The notes under the pieces were generated by a model, which saw only the letters and a program-made list of their open reading frames with translations, was not told the origin of the DNA and did no database searches. A program made the position numbers and the translations under genes. Shown here piece by piece: positions 23,953 through 37,111 of a DNA stretch of 64,000 nucleotides. The DNA is from Apiosordaria backusii. Its lineage: Eukaryota > Ascomycota > Sordariomycetes > Sordariales > Lasiosphaeriaceae. The stretch lies in assembly GCA_030549205.1 (NCBI GenBank), contig JAUKTV010000001.1, forward strand, positions 124,001 to 188,000, read 5' to 3'. Within the stretch, counting starts at the first letter, position 1. Every line of letters begins with the position of its first letter.

Positions 23953-24177
23953 TCAGTTAGACCCGCCGGGACGCCTGCCATGTCCAGGTCGAATAAAGGG
24001 TCCTCCGCCAGTTTGGTTTGACTCACTATGATCCTGTATAGCTTTCACAGCCCATGTAGTACCCTCTATCGACCAATCAGAAACAGCTGCAAGCCCACCA
24101 GGGGTCGGGAGAGGCTGGCGGGTTGAGGAGTTGTTGCTGGAGTTGTTGATGTATTGGTTGTTGCTGTTGTTAGACAT
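23953..24177 (-). CDS. Small Asn/Ser-rich ORF, doubtful gene
   Basis: 74 codons starting MSNNSNNQYINNSSNN and ending in a Gly/Arg-rich tail. It has no recognised domain. The Asn/Ser run is low complexity. It is listed because the start lies at the head of a divergent-looking, AT-richer upstream region, but it could equally be chance. Confidence 0.25.
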   Translation of the reverse strand: MSNNSNNQYINNSSNNSSTRQPLPTPGGLAAVSDWSIEGTTWAVKAIQDHSESNQTGGGPFIRPGHGRRPGGSN

Positions 24178-24820
24178 CTTGTGTGAGTATGGTTTGAAGT
24201 GAAACCCGAGTGTGGGCTCCGTAAGGTAAATGATAGGTCTGTCAGCTGATTAGGTACTGGACAAGTTGTGAGGTGAATGCCTTGTAGATGTGTTATTGTT
24301 AATGAGATGAGACGTCTCTGGAAAGAGTGGGATGGAGATCCTTAAATACACTGAAACTCAGGACAAGATGAAGGAAACAACAGCATTGTTTTCTCACACA
24401 TCCAATTACCTCATTCTATGACATCTCGACTGTTGAAGGACAGCCCAATTGTTGATGGTTCAGGGGCCATGTTCGCAGCTAAACCTTCTCATTGTCTGAG
24501 AAACAACACTTGTTCAAAAGCGAGGAAGATGATATATCACCTCTGTGGAACCTGGCCCGTTCGGTGTCAGACTGACAGAGTGCCCAAGCGTCTTTCAGCA
24601 CGGGTCGCTCATCCATGAACGCTAGAATGAGATGGTCGATAATAGGTAACCACAGCCTCTTTGATCAACGATCAGGCAGCAACTAGTTGCAGGTGACACA
24701 CGTCGTTCGAAAGCAAGAGAAGCACATTTCCATTCATGGAATGCGAAAGCTTTTGTGATTTTGTTTTCATTCAGTGCCTAAAGAGGACTCCATTTCAATG
24801 GCAGAAGATGAAGAAGCCGT
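24178..24820. other. Intergenic region, no gene supported
   Basis: About 640 bp holding the 3' side of the DUF1993 gene. No other feature seen. Confidence 0.5.
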
Positions 24821-25398
24821 TTAGACCAAGAAGCTTTCAATGTAATCTCTCTTGCCAACTGGAACCCCCTTGCTTCTGAGGATAGCATACGCCGTGTTGA
24901 GGTGAAAGAAGAAGTTGGGGATGCCCTGGTTGAGAACAGAGTCTCGGCTGGCGATCTTGATGGTTGTTGGCCCCAAAGGCCTATGATTTGGACATCAGTA
25001 TATATTTCTTTGACCCAGATTTGGCACAGAAGGCACACTCACAGATCAACCACCTCATTGGCCTTGGCATCAATAGCAGCAGCATCCGCCTCCTTGATTA
25101 CCTGCCTAGCCTTCCCAATGCGGGCGTACAAGTCGGCGAAGGTCTTCTCTCCATCCTCCCAGGGCTGGTCAGCCTTTCCCTGGGAGCGGGCCAGGGTCTT
25201 GCGGATAGTGTTGGTCACGTTCTGAATTTGGAAGGTCAAGGGGAGCATGTCATCAATGAGTCTGGCATTGATGTACTCGGCATTGGCGTCGAGGCCCTGA
25301 GAGGCAGCGTGTTCTTCGGCCTTCTGGAGAATGTGGACAAGGGTAGAAAGCCCCTTTGAGAAGGTGGAAATTGTGACCGAGGAGAGAGTGAGAGACAT
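24821..25398 (-). CDS. DUF1993 family protein
   Basis: Two exons (25398-25043, 24980-24821) give 171 aa. The start MSLTLSSVTISTFSKGLSTL and the following helical pattern (L-V-H-I-L-Q-K-A-E-E-H-A) match the DUF1993 family, predicted to be a four-helix bundle related to DinB-like folds. The second exon ends IPNFFFHLNTAYAILRSKGV..GKRDYIESFLV, with the usual C-terminal helix. The function of the family is not known. The protein is probably cytosolic: no signal or membrane segment is seen. An in-frame Met 33 codons upstream exists, but the family start is the later one. Confidence 0.85.
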
Positions 25399-26179
25399 TT
25401 TGGCGGTGTTTGATTTGTGAGGGGAGAAAGCGGTGATAGTAATTTGACTGTAAATGATACCTGGAGGTAGTAAACTGTGCTGTTGAGTGCTGGACAATAA
25501 TAAGATGGAAGTGCTCGGGATTCTCAGAAAATCCAGAGGTATGTATGTTTATAGTTTTGCTTATCCTCTCGCTCTCTCAGGTCGGATAATACGGGACATG
25601 CACTTCGTCGCATTATTAATGTGTTCTATCCAATAACGTGCTTTTAGTTTCTGAAGCCGAATCCTTTCAGTTATAATTACAAATCAGCGTTACGCGCGTC
25701 TTCAGGCCAATTATTCAGCTGAGGTTTAGTGGCTGGTATTGACCAGATAGAGTGCAGCAGTATCGGTGTTCTTGGCTGTCCGATGACGGACAAGGTGCCT
25801 AAAACCTCCACGTAGAGGGTCTACTGAAGGGAGCCAAGACCCTCATTTACCAGTGAAAATGGGAAGGCAGGGGAATAGGAATCGGTCCCTTGCAGATTGC
25901 CGTCGATTAAGTTGATGTTGTGATTGATCTAGAGGGATGTCGTGATGTGAAGTACATGATTTGCAACACCCTTTCGGGGCAGTGGCCGCCGAGCCGGAAC
26001 CGGGCCGCCCGGGGTTTACCAGTATTATCGCGGACTAGAGAATTACTTTTGGTCTGGTCGGGGTATCGCGAGTTCCGTAGCCGGCATGTCGTCATATATT
26101 GAGCAACACTGCTAACTTCTATCTTTAACCATTCATTCTTTTCCTATCCATACCTCCATACCTATGCTTTTGACCGCGC
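25399..26179. other. Intergenic region, no gene supported
   Basis: About 780 bp upstream of the DUF1993 gene and downstream of the carboxylesterase gene. Nothing recognisable. Confidence 0.5.
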
Positions 26180-28201
26180 TTAGTTGGGGATGTAAGGCCC
26201 AAGGTTTTTGTAGAAGGCGCATCTGTCCCCACGGTAAGCCTCCCAAGTGTTGGCATTGTGAACCGAGATAGCATTCCTGATGCCCGGCCCGCTGTACTGA
26301 GGAGCGGTAGTACCCCAAAGAGTATCTGCATTATAGAGAGTACCGCCAGTTGTGTTGAAGTTGACGAACTGAGGCGCATTCTGGTGCCAGACCGGCCAGT
26401 TGGAGGCGGGGTGGTACACGCTAGGCGATGTAGAAGAGGCACCATTGGCAATGGGGTTGGCGATGGAAGGATTACCACCCACAATGAAGTTGCCCCACGC
26501 CTTGCGGAAAGCAAGCGTGATGTCGTTGGGGAGGTTAGGAGTGCTGAGGCCAAGGGCAGCGGCAACATCGGCTCCGTGGTAGGCAAAAGGAACCGAGAAT
26601 TGGTAGAGCCAAGAAGACTTGCCTGGATTGCTCGAGTAAGCATCCGCAAGCCAATAAGCAGGGCAGGCAAAGGTAGCCTCGGCGTAGATGTTGTTGCCTC
26701 TCTGCTTCTGGCCAACACCGTCGGGGCTGGTGTTGATGGCATTGAAGCCGCCAGTGTTGAGGCCGTCCGTCTCGAACCTGGATCCCGGAGAGGAGCTCAG
26801 CGCAGAGTTGGGGTTGATGGCCAGAATGCTGTTCAGCTGAGCTGAGGTGAGATTGGGGAACTCGAGGGCTAACCAGGCGAGGAGGTCGGCTTCGGTCTCG
26901 ATCTGAGCTGCGCTAGGGACAAAGAGCGGTCCCTCGTGGGCATTGTAACCAACGAGGAGCTTGTTGCCGTTGACCCTCTTGGCGGTGAGCTGTGCAGTGG
27001 GGCGGTTCTTGATATATGCCCCATCAGTAACAGGCCAGAAGCCCCAGGTTCCGTAGGGAGCTGACGCAGTGACAGCGACCGCGGCAGTTTCGAGGTCGGC
27101 AGCGCTCTTGCCAACAAGGCAGGAGAACACACTGCCGGAGGAAGGGCAACCGGCAGCAGCGGAGAAGGCATAGTATCTGCTGGTCGGGATGGCATCGTTG
27201 AAGTTGGGCTGGTAAGGCAGGTATGGGGACTGAGCAAGTCCCTTGTCGAACAAAAGGGAACCCAAGCCGCCGTTGACAGCCAAGGCGTGGTACATGACGG
27301 AGCCGGCACCTGCAGACTGGCCGGCAATGGTGATCTTGGCGGGATCACCACCAAACTTGCAGATGTGGAGCTTGACCCAGGCCAGAGCAAGAGCCTGATC
27401 CAGAAGACCAGCGTTGACAACGCCGTTGTCCTTGACTTCCTGGGAGGCAAGCCAGCCAAATGCGCCGAGCTACCTTACCTAGAAGAGGCCATGTCAGTAA
27501 ATATTTCCCTGGGACAGCTCACAAGATCAGGGGAAGACTTGCACGATAGTTGATAGCAACACCAACGAACGTCTTGCCGTTGTCGTTGATGAGCTGTGTC
27601 ATATCTTGTTCACCGGTACCAAGGCCGTATCCACCACCGTGAATCCAGACCACCACCGGAAGTTTCGTAGCGTTGGCAGGGGCAACGACATTGAGGAAGA
27701 GACAGTCCTCGCTACCACCGGGGTAAGGGGCAGAACCAAATGGCAGAGACGGAGTATGCTGATAGCATTGATTGCCATAAGCATTAGCGTTCATGACTGG
27801 GGCAGAGGGCGCCGAAGCTGGGAATCGAGGAGGTTGCCATCTCAGACTGCCGGTAGGAGCCTGCGAGTATCGAATGCTACGGGTTCTTTGTCAGCATATG
27901 GCTGAACAACAAGATACCAAGCTGGAAACTGAACTAACCCCTTCCAATGGTTCAGCGCAGAAGGAGCATCGTAGTAACCCCTGTACTTGGCATAGCCAGT
28001 GTCGACGACCAAGATGGACGCTTGTGTGCACTGGGGCGCACGAGTCTCATGATCGTTGTGGGCGGAGGTCACGTCAGCGATGAGATCTTCCACAAACTCA
28101 GTGGCAGCATCTATCGTGCGGGCATCGACTTTGAAGTTGGGAAGGGCAGACGCAAGCGAGAAGCCTGCAAGGAGCAGGCCCATCCATTGTTTGATGGCCA
28201 T
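26180..28201 (-). CDS. Secreted type-B carboxylesterase/lipase
   Basis: Three exons (28201-27939, 27876-27543, 27469-26180), 628 aa. A signal peptide (MAIKQWMGLLLAGFSLASA) is followed by a leader of about 50 residues and then the alpha/beta-hydrolase domain. Motifs: GIRYSQAPTGSLRW, EDCLFLNV, oxyanion-hole WIHGGGYG, the nucleophile elbow GQSAGAGS (Ser about 251), and a family-like C-terminal FAYHGADV with a candidate catalytic His. It should hydrolyse carboxylic esters outside the cell. The second intron uses a GC-AG pair (donor GCAAGT after ..NYR, acceptor GTAG before LGAFGW); this join restores the conserved NYRLGAFGW block, which supports the unusual donor. Confidence 0.9.
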
Positions 28202-29756
28202 GGTGACTAGGAACGTTGCTGACAAGGTGGTCCTTGTTGTCGAGCGGGAAGGGGAAGGGAGGAGGCCATCGTGTCTTTAAATGGACAATGTCATGGTGTT
28301 CAGCCTTTCCGAGTTATACCCAACTACATGTTGCCAGCGGGTAAACTGGGATGAGGTCTGGGTCAGGTTACAGGTAGTAAATGCAACGCTGTACCAGCCC
28401 AGCTCCGTCGCTAACCAGTAGCGCACCCCATTATATTCCAGGCAGTCGTTTATCTCTGCCATCTTATGGGTGCGGAGTTTTGTAGAAGTTTTTTATGACA
28501 GTGATGACCCCATATTTTATAACCTTCCAAGATAACCGCCAGCATAGGGCAGCAACGGCGTGATTTACACGGGAGCAGGGCTACTCCGGCGGAGCGGGCA
28601 GCCTTCCCGCCCGTGGGGGATAGCTAGTGGGACATTCGGGCCACACTGTTAGCCGTGTCGTCTATCCCGTGTTGGGACTGGGCGGTCCCCTTCCTCCCCT
28701 GCTTTAGCAGCGGGATGATCGTTACCTGAGTTCGCTTGGCGAGAGCGCTATCGATGGGCGAGTTGTCTGACTGCAGGCCGTAGAATGTCCTGGCAGGCAG
28801 CCAGACGTGCCATGTGGAAAAAATGCATGCACCCACCATTGGCAAGACACCCGACGGCACGGAAGTCAACGCTGGGACCAACCACTCAACCACTGGGGCG
28901 GGACCAACCTATTCTGGGCCTTTCTGTTCAACAAAGACACAGAATGTCGTCAAAAAAAAACATGAAGACATGACAGGGTGTAGGTACCAAGGCACCCTTC
29001 ATGTCAAGACGGCAGGGTGCAATCAGCCCAGACTTGAATGAGCTTGTCACTAGTAGCTAGATGGGTCACAGTCTGGATGCCATCAACAAGATATCGGCCA
29101 CAGAGGCTGTCAGGGTACTTGAGAAGCTGCCATCCAGTCTCGTGCACCTACCCAATTTGAACTTGATGACGCGCTTCCACAGACAAGATATCTTCAAACA
29201 AACAGAGCACACCATGATTTTGGCACCTGCATCTGCCAAGCCCGTTCCCCTCTGGTGCTGGGACGAACTGTGAACGCCAACACCACTAAAAACGAACGGA
29301 TCCCATCACAAAGGACGCCTTTCCTTTTTTTCCCTAGTTACACCTTTGATTGCGCTTGCGCTCCCGTTGAGCTCGGACCTCTCTCACAAATCATGTCCAA
29401 GTTTTCTGAAAGTGGCCATGATCTTGCCGAGGGAAAAGTGATGATAGGTGGATGTGCGATATGGCGTCTCTTAGACCTTGACTACTGGGAGGACTCCTGC
29501 AGCTCACCGAGCTTGGAAGCAGATCATCAAAGAGTCTTCGAGGTCGCCCAAGACGAATGCGAGATGGTGGCCTAGAACGAAGGCTTTCCTCCATAATTTC
29601 CAAACACTAAATACTCCACCATGGACTATCTGCTGCGCTACTCCAGCCATCAGATGGACCGTTTAACTGTTAGCCATTCCCCGGATTTTCGAGGTGAGGG
29701 CAGACCATTCTGACTTCTCCGCCCCGAGACACGATCAGGTGTCAACCGTTTTCACA
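28202..29756. other. Divergent intergenic region
   Basis: 1.55 kb between the start of the carboxylesterase (minus) and the start of the rhodopsin-like gene (plus), so it must hold both promoters. I see no family-like coding sequence. An A9 run at about 28952-28960 is the only low-complexity mark. Confidence 0.5.
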
Positions 29757-31035
29757 ATGGCAGACACCGCAACACCGCCGCTCCCGCCTAATGCCCATGA
29801 AGACAAAAGCTCCACTGTGATCGGTGTCGTTGTCTTGTGCCTGATATGGTCGACAGCCATGGTGGGCATGCGCATCTGGACACGCGGCAAGCTGATCAAG
29901 CAGCTTGGGATAGACGATTATGCCTGTATCGCCGGTTTGGTAAGTTTCCGCTGATGCAGATCTCACTTACCTATTCAGAATATACTGACAGCGTGACCCA
30001 AGCTCACAACATATGGCTCAGCCATCGCCATCGGCCACATGACAACCTTTGGCCTGGGAAAGCATGTCTGGGTCATGAACCCGGCCCACATCCCCTTCTA
30101 TCTCCGTGACTTTTACGTCTCCATCGTCATGTACTGCTGCGCCCTTCTCTTTCTCAAGCTCACTTTTCTCTTTCAATACTACCGCGTCCTTGCCGTCCAG
30201 CACATGCGCCTGGTTTATCTTGTCGCCATTTTTGTCGTCGGGGGCTGGGCCCTCTCTCAAGTCTTGGTCGGCATCTTCATCTGCACACCCATCCGCGCGT
30301 TTTGGTTTGGGGTCGAGAATATCGAGGGTGCCACTTGCATTCCCAACATTCCGCAATGGTACATCAACGCCGCGGGCAACATCATCACGGATGTGGCAGT
30401 GTTTGCCCTCCCCTTGCCCGCCTTGTGGAAGTTGAACCTGGCCAGGGGGCAAAAGTATATTCTTCTTGGCATTTTCAGCTTGGGTTTCTTGTATGTTGCT
30501 TCCTTGCCACTTTTTTGAGACGACTACGGCTAACCAATCCACCCTCAACGATAGCACCGTCATCACCTCGGTCATCCGCATCAAGTATTTACACCTGTAC
30601 GAGGACTTCCCTTGGGAAAACGTCACCTCGTCCCTCTGGTCCGTTGGCGAGCTCACCTCGGCCATCACTTGCGCCTGCCTGCCCACCCTTCGTCCCTTCT
30701 TGGCGACCTACTTCCCTAGGTTGGCATCAGCCATTGGGGGTAGCAGAGCCAACCCCACTGGTGCTATAAGCGCTGGTGTTGGTGTTGATGGAACCGGCCG
30801 CAGCAGAACTGTCGATCCCGAGACTGGCGTCCATTACGTTGGTGGTGGTCACCACTCACGCACTCGCAGCGGAGGAAAGAAAGGCGCGGCGGTAACAGTA
30901 GAGTACGCCGACGGGACCGGCAGTGAGGTTGAATTGTCGCCTCGGTGTTTGAAGGCAAACCCTTTTGAGGTCCATGTTATCCACAAGTCGGAAAGCTTGG
31001 ATGGTGTTAGTATTGATAGCAAGGGCATGCGATGA
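29757..31035 (+). CDS. Seven-TM rhodopsin-domain (PTH11/SAT4-type) membrane protein
   Basis: Three exons (29757-29939, 30003-30490, 30555-31035), 383 aa. The pattern of the fungal rhodopsin domain is clear: TM1 VIGVVVLCLIWSTAMVGMRI followed by WTRGKLIKQLGIDDY, then GSAIAIGHMTTFGLGKHVW, YLRDFYVSIVMYC, FLFQYYRVLA, the FICTPIRAFW loop, a Cys in GATCIPNIPQWY with NIITDVAVFALPLPALWKL, and a last TM region SSLWSVGELTSAITCACLPTLRP. The C-terminal tail of about 100 residues is hydrophilic and Gly/Ser rich. No CFEM domain is present. Relatives include PTH11-like receptors and SAT4-type proteins of toxin clusters; none of the neighbours forms such a cluster, so the role is unknown. Confidence 0.88.
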
Positions 31036-31525
31036 TCTGATGATGAAGGGAGAAAGATTTGGTGTACGTACCTGCACCACTGTAAGAGGTACGCAAACAC
31101 ATACGGAAGATTGAGGTGTATTATACCCTTTCTCTAAGAATACTAGTTATATCACGGTCCAAGACCGTTTATACCATGCCGAACCATCCGTTCCACGATT
31201 CCAACAGAATCCACAAATTGCCATTCAATCCCAAACCTATACCTGGAAAATAAAAAGAGAAAGTGCCTTCCGGTCAAAGGAGAATTAAAACACGCATATA
31301 TCACATGGTAAATATCACGCCTTGAAAACACGTAGCAGCTCATACAAGTCATAGCTTCAAAAGGAGTGTATGCAAACGCTCGGAGTCAATGTCAAAAGTA
31401 AAACTGTTGTTGTGGTTGACCTGGCGGTGGGTGGGCCAGAAAGTCAAAGTTCATCGAGTCCACTGGACTGTTGAAGGGATCAGGGTTTTCTGCTGTCAAT
31501 GTCAATTTACGCGCCATCCTGTGCT
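31036..31525. other. Intergenic region between convergent genes
   Basis: 3' regions of the rhodopsin-like gene and the Zn2Cys6 gene. Nothing else seen. Confidence 0.5.
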
Positions 31526-31629
31526 TTATTTTTCTATATGCTTGCAGCGCAACGTACCCCAGAAAATGTGATCGTACAGGTCCATCGGTGACATGTACGT
31601 GGTGGGGTCAAAATTGGTCATATCACCCA

Positions 31630-31661
<32 letters not shown>

Positions 31662-34308
31662 AGCGTTGGGAACACAAAGGGCATGCTGCTGATTACCTTG
31701 TCAGATGCTGTTTCCAGTGATTCAATCTTGAAAGGGAGATGGGAACGTGTACCTGTTTTGCATGTCGGCCAGTTGGCCACCATTTTGCTGCAACTCGGCC
31801 ATGGCCAAAGCCGCATTTTGGTGTGGATCCAAACCGTTGGACATGCGGGAGATAGACTCTTGTGATAACGAGGGAAGACCATGGACAGGGCCGGAAAATC
31901 CCGATTGTGGCCCTGGCTGCAGTGGTGTTCGAGCACCGGAGCCGGCCCCCGAGGTGCCACTGCTATCCTTCATGAGGCCGGGCCCAATTACGGACCCATG
32001 GTCGTAGATATTCTTGAGCGCCATCAGAGCTCGGGACAGGGGACCCGAAAGCTCAATATCGTGGTCAGACCGTTGAATATGCGGCTGGGGGGACGTTTGC
32101 TCTTTGGCGGCTGTTGCCGATAGCGCCGAGATGAGGTCTCCTTGAAGTTGGCGGACTTCCGGGTCCCCCTTGGAATCACTTAAAATACCTAGCAATACAG
32201 CCGAGGACAGACCGTGGTAAGTGAAGGCCCAAGATCGAGTGGGGATGACTGAAAGCTGATGCATGGCGAGGAACATGCGGACTGTCTCAGTCAGGTTCAG
32301 CTTGCATCTGTCGGCAAGGAACTTCTTTTGTGGCGTGTCAAGATGGGTGCTTTCGGAACGCATCAAAGCCGGCCGGCAGCAAACCGACAGGATGAACGAC
32401 GTGTGCAATCGAATGGCAAAGTGTTGCAGTCGATCCAAAGCCGACTTGCAGGCCTCTTTATTGCGCAGCTGATTCAGGCATTTATCACGGATATGTTCGA
32501 CAGCCCTGCAGTTGTCTAGGATCTGGCTGTACGTGGCGTTGGCGGCAGCGTCGGGGTTGAGGCGTTGTGATATGATCTTGCAAAGATGGTACATGGCCTC
32601 CAGGTAAGCCCAGCCTTCTGTTTCGGCGGTTGGGGACATGGGGATAGGGCAGCAAGGAATGTTGGTAATAGGAGAGCTGGAAGGATTCGGTAAGGAGAGT
32701 GGCAAACAACAGCATTGAACTTTGGGGATGCTCTTACCGGTCGAACGAAAGCGATGTGAGGGTATCATGCCAGAGGCAAGTCCACCTAGGTTGCATCAGA
32801 ACAAGTTGCCCAAACAAGGTGAACGAGGTGGGAACAGAATAAATACCAGAGTTTCCGTCGAGACACCTCCCTTTTCTCCACATCAGGACTTGCTCGGCCG
32901 TCAAGCTGCTGTGGTCTGTGGAGTCCAAGCGACTGGGCTAGCCGACAGGTGAGTCCTAGCAATGCCCAAGAAGCCTCGGCCTTCATGTCATTTAGCAACA
33001 CGAAGCTAGTCATGAGCAGGGCTTGGATGGAGTCGAGATTCGGCCTGCATCAACAGCGTTAGCAAGAGCAAGATATCCGTGGCCCGAGAGGCAGGTGCAG
33101 CATACCGTAGCAGGAAATTCCCCAGGCGCAAGAAGTGGAAAGATATCTGTATGTACTTTTGGGAGTCGCGAGTACGAATATGATAAGGTGAATCATGGTA
33201 CTGTGAACCGACAGCGAGAACAGCAAACAATATGGCAAGCCAGGATGCCGAGACGGGTTTGGTGGCTTTGGTGGATGCCCTGGCATTTTTTGCCCTGTCT
33301 TCCAAGTATACCATCAACCGAGACTCCAGGTCATCAATGTCAATAACAAAGCCCCAGAACGGTTGGGGTATCTCCTTGTAGGTTCGAAATAGTCTGCAGG
33401 CATGGTGAGCAGAGCACACGAGGAAAGGCAGTGGCCGGGAGGACAAGGACATACTTCATGACTTCACGGTCAGAAGGAAGCTCGGCAGAAATGTCAGAGG
33501 TCAGCCTGTCGAGATGGCGGGAAGACATGAGGGGAAAGGGCGCCGAATTGTCGAGCCCGAGTAGGGACCGCATGTCTTGACGTATCTCGTTAACGTCTTG
33601 AGGTTCGTTGGCTGCCGTCCGTTCTCTGAGCAGGGCTGGTATGCTGTTTTGTCCAACATAGCGTGTGGTCTCAGCAGTGTCTGGTTCTATTGTGACAATG
33701 AGCAACGGGAAATCAGAACGCCTGGGCAGGAACAGGCCGTACCGTAAGTGCTGATGGCTTCACGAGGGTCGTTACTCTGGCTTCGGGCGTCTGCGTCATC
33801 TGGAGACCGTGCGCGTTTCTTTCCTTGCGTGAGGGATTCCGTGCCAAACGATCCGCTTTTCCCAGTGGCTGATCGGTTGGGTTTATAGGAGCAGAGCGAT
33901 GGATGTTCTCTCTTGACGCAGTTTTCGCAAGGGCTCTTGTTATCACACTTGACCTTCCTCTGTCTGCATGGCCAGCATGCAGTGCCTATCGATCTTGTCA
34001 GCGCACTGTGTGGCGGGTGCTGATGGTTGAGGTGAGGTGCCTCGAGATGATGGATGAGATGAGTTGGAATAGGAATAGGGATGGGGACGGGCGCTTGACA
34101 TTAGACTAGGTAGGAAACAAAACAGGAAGGGAATGGGGGAGATGGCGTTGGAGACGAGTCGTCAAACGTCCACTGCAAAGACGGAGCACCTGGTGGAGGA
34201 AAGGGACGCACACGTACCGTATCTCACTTTGCGATGAGAATGGATGATGCGATTGGCCTCCTCAGGAGTGAGATCCTCAAGGCTGGGACTGTCTTGTGTC
34301 TCCGACAT
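31526..34308 (-). CDS. Zn(II)2Cys6 fungal transcription factor with fungal_trans domain
   Basis: Eight exons (34308-34218, 33985-33743, 33686-33455, 33393-33106, 33044-32847, 32785-32738, 32676-31753, 31685-31526) join to 727 aa with every junction in phase. The binuclear cluster spans residues 34-62: CWPCRQRKVKCDNKSPCENC followed by a sixth Cys eight residues later, preceded by KVRYGTA. Residues about 200-600 carry the middle homology (fungal_trans) domain, with SLGLHRPQ and RRKLWWTCLWHDTLTSLSFDR typical of it. The last exon begins with a Q10 tract (CAG repeat on the minus strand, 31631-31660) just before QMGDMTNFDPTTYM. It should bind CGG-type half sites in promoters. Target genes cannot be read from context; the first exon ends inside the codon before the zinc cluster, a common intron place in the family. 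Confidence 0.92.
31631..31660 (-). repeat. Trinucleotide (CAG)10 coding for poly-Gln
   Basis: Ten pure CTG units on the plus strand, read as CAG (Gln) in the last exon of the Zn2Cys6 gene. The purity suggests length polymorphism between strains. Confidence 0.9.
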
Positions 34309-35773
34309 TGGGAACTACAGCAACGGGGGGCGGCCGTTGAGGCGTTCTTGGTAGGTATCTCGAGGTGGCCGAATGAAGACCGAATGACGAAGGTGGGCCT
34401 TCAGCGGTGCTCCAGCGAGTGGCCCCGCGCGCAGGCAATAGGGCTGGGGTTGGGGCAGCAGCTGGGAAACGGTGGAGCAGCGGTGTCGGCAGGCCGGGGC
34501 TGTGGGCGATGGATGAACTGGTTCCCCTGAGCTATCGCGCTGTTCCTTGGACGATGGCGGCCGCCTTTGGGAGATGGATTCCGATGCAAATCCGAGATGT
34601 CGTTATTCTGTCGAAAAAGAAGCCGAGCAGCGACCAGCGCTCAATTTTGAGGTGGGGTCCTCGGAATTAACGGGTGGGCGGATCACCATTGCAGCTTCCC
34701 CCACCAGGTGCGTGCTGACTGATCGCCCCTCTTCTGCTGTCGACCTGCATGCGTGGTCGGCATATTAAAAGAGAAACCATCCTCCAGTCGTTATTTCTTC
34801 TCAACGGGATAGATGAGCTGGACGCAAGATCAGAGGGTTGTAGCAGTTGGTCACATATATTGTACATGTTTTTGGTTCGAGTGTATTCGGAATACCTTCA
34901 GTGTTGAAACAAAGCCCACGGATACCGACATCTCTCATCCCCTGGCCGACGACAGCTGAGAAAAGATAGGGAAAGAAACTTGGGATCGAGGGTGATTGTG
35001 GTGCTCATGGCTGCAGGTCTCAAATCCAATTGGGTGCGGGATCCCACATCTACCCGCATGGTCTGTGCTTCGCCACAGGCGCCAAGACCCGCGACAGTGA
35101 CATCGAGAAACAAGAACGGAGGTTTTGCGACGAGCAGAAAATCGCCAGGAGACGGTAAGCAGTGAACTGATAATGGTCTCATGCAGTTAGTTGACTCTGA
35201 GGTGGAGGGAGCAAGTCGCTCCTATTTCTCGGTTGTTGACGGATCACAGAGAGAATACAGAACAAGAGAAAGACAAGGCTCTCAAAACATCACCAACAAC
35301 AACCCCCACACCACCTACAAGCAGGCGCGATTCCCGCCAAATTCCCGCCAACTATTGCAGGTTTTGAGGAGCTCTTTTCGTTATTGAGGCAATTGCTGGT
35401 TCAAGTTGCTTTCCTCAATTCTCTTCACCACTTCACCACACGGCTCAAGTCCTAGCCAAATACTAGGTGCGATTCACTCACATCACGCATCCTTTCCTTG
35501 TGCCTGCCAAGTCTCCTTTGACCTTTCAGGTTGAGGTGGAGCCTTGCTTCTGCGCCTGCCAGTCAGATTCACCATCCCGAGCTGGAGCTGGAGCACCAAA
35601 TTAGCTCCCGCCTTTCATTTCACCCCAGATCTTCAACCTCGACGCCCTCATCCTCAACCTCATCAACCTCATCAGCCTCACGTCCCCCCCAAAACCCTGG
35701 ACCTCCCCTCTCGCCCTCTTTCTCTCTCCCCTGCACCGTTTCATTGCCCCAATGAGGCCTGAGAAAAGGTACA
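34309..35773. other. Divergent intergenic region
   Basis: 1.46 kb between the starts of the Zn2Cys6 gene (minus) and the RdRP gene (plus), so it holds both promoters and leaders. The 300 bp before the RdRP ATG are pyrimidine rich. No coding sequence supported. Confidence 0.5.
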
Positions 35774-37079
35774 ATGCCAATGTCAATCACAAACAACAAG
35801 CCAGGGGTTCCTGCGACACCAAGCAAAAATGACAAAATCAACGATACAATCGTCGGCCTCAATCTCATGTACGGCCTGAACATCCAGCGCTCTACCGTCT
35901 CTCCCACAAGAAATACCAACGGCCACGAGGCGGAAGAGGCTGCACGCCATCGCCGCATCGTCGTAGCTCTCAACTTTCTCTGGTACAAAGACACGAAGGC
36001 ATTGGAGCAGGTTCTGCACGAATTCTACTACCAGGCAAAGACCGCAAGCCAACAATGGGTCCCCAAGCCGCGAGCCGACCCAACAACGCTCCCGTCATCG
36101 CAAGATCCGCCTCCCAAAGCTTTCCAGCCTCAGGAGAGGGCCCAGCTCGAGCAAATCTTACTGGAGCTTCTTACCCAGCGCCAAAGCACCCTGCTTAAAG
36201 CCCAGACATTGACTCCCGCTGCTTCCAGGTCCTTCACTAGATCTAGAAGTGATGCTGCTGCCACTCCTGGAAGATACCAGGCTGGCTATGATGTTAGGCC
36301 AGAGTCGCCATCTTCTGGTGGCTCTGCAAAGCGCCGCTCTGATGATGAGGACGACCCAACACGAATCAGCAAGAAGCGACGGGATCAAAGCTTTGTCCCT
36401 CCATCACTTGGCCGTTCAACGTCCACTCCTATCTCCGCCGTCCCTTTCTCCAAGATCTTGGATACGGTGCCGACTCGACAGCGATTGAACGGACGGGCAA
36501 TATCTGAAACAACTCGAACGGCCAACCCTTCCAAACCGACGGACCCTTCACAGCAAACGTCATTCGATGCAGGCCAAAGTTCGACATACCACAACACCAA
36601 CCAGTCGAGCATCTTCAGTCACCCAACCGTCGTCCCAGATCATCAATCTACCCGTACTAGTCAATATCGGAGCATTGAAAAGCAGGAAGCTGATGGTAGA
36701 GATGTGATAACGATGACAGTCCCGCTCCGACCCTCTCAGAATAATCCCCCTCGGTTACCTCAAGTTTCATCTTTTTCAAACCTCACTAGTACTCAACAGT
36801 CGGCCAGTGTAAGTCACGGCCAACTTCCCGTACAACGGCGGGATGCAACAGCGCGGCTCTTGTTCCCACCATCCAATGGCCCCTCGAGAACGGCCAGCCC
36901 GGCGACTGCGCCACCTGAGGTTATCGACTTGACTTCAAATGACCTCGATTCGGACTTTTCAGACGACATTAGAGACGCCGTTGAAGCCGAGTACGAAATG
37001 GAGCGCCTTGGAGCACGGCTGCAGCCGACACCCACCCATACGCCTTACAAACCGGTAGGTCCACCACCACCGCTTCGTC

Positions 37080-37111
<32 letters not shown>

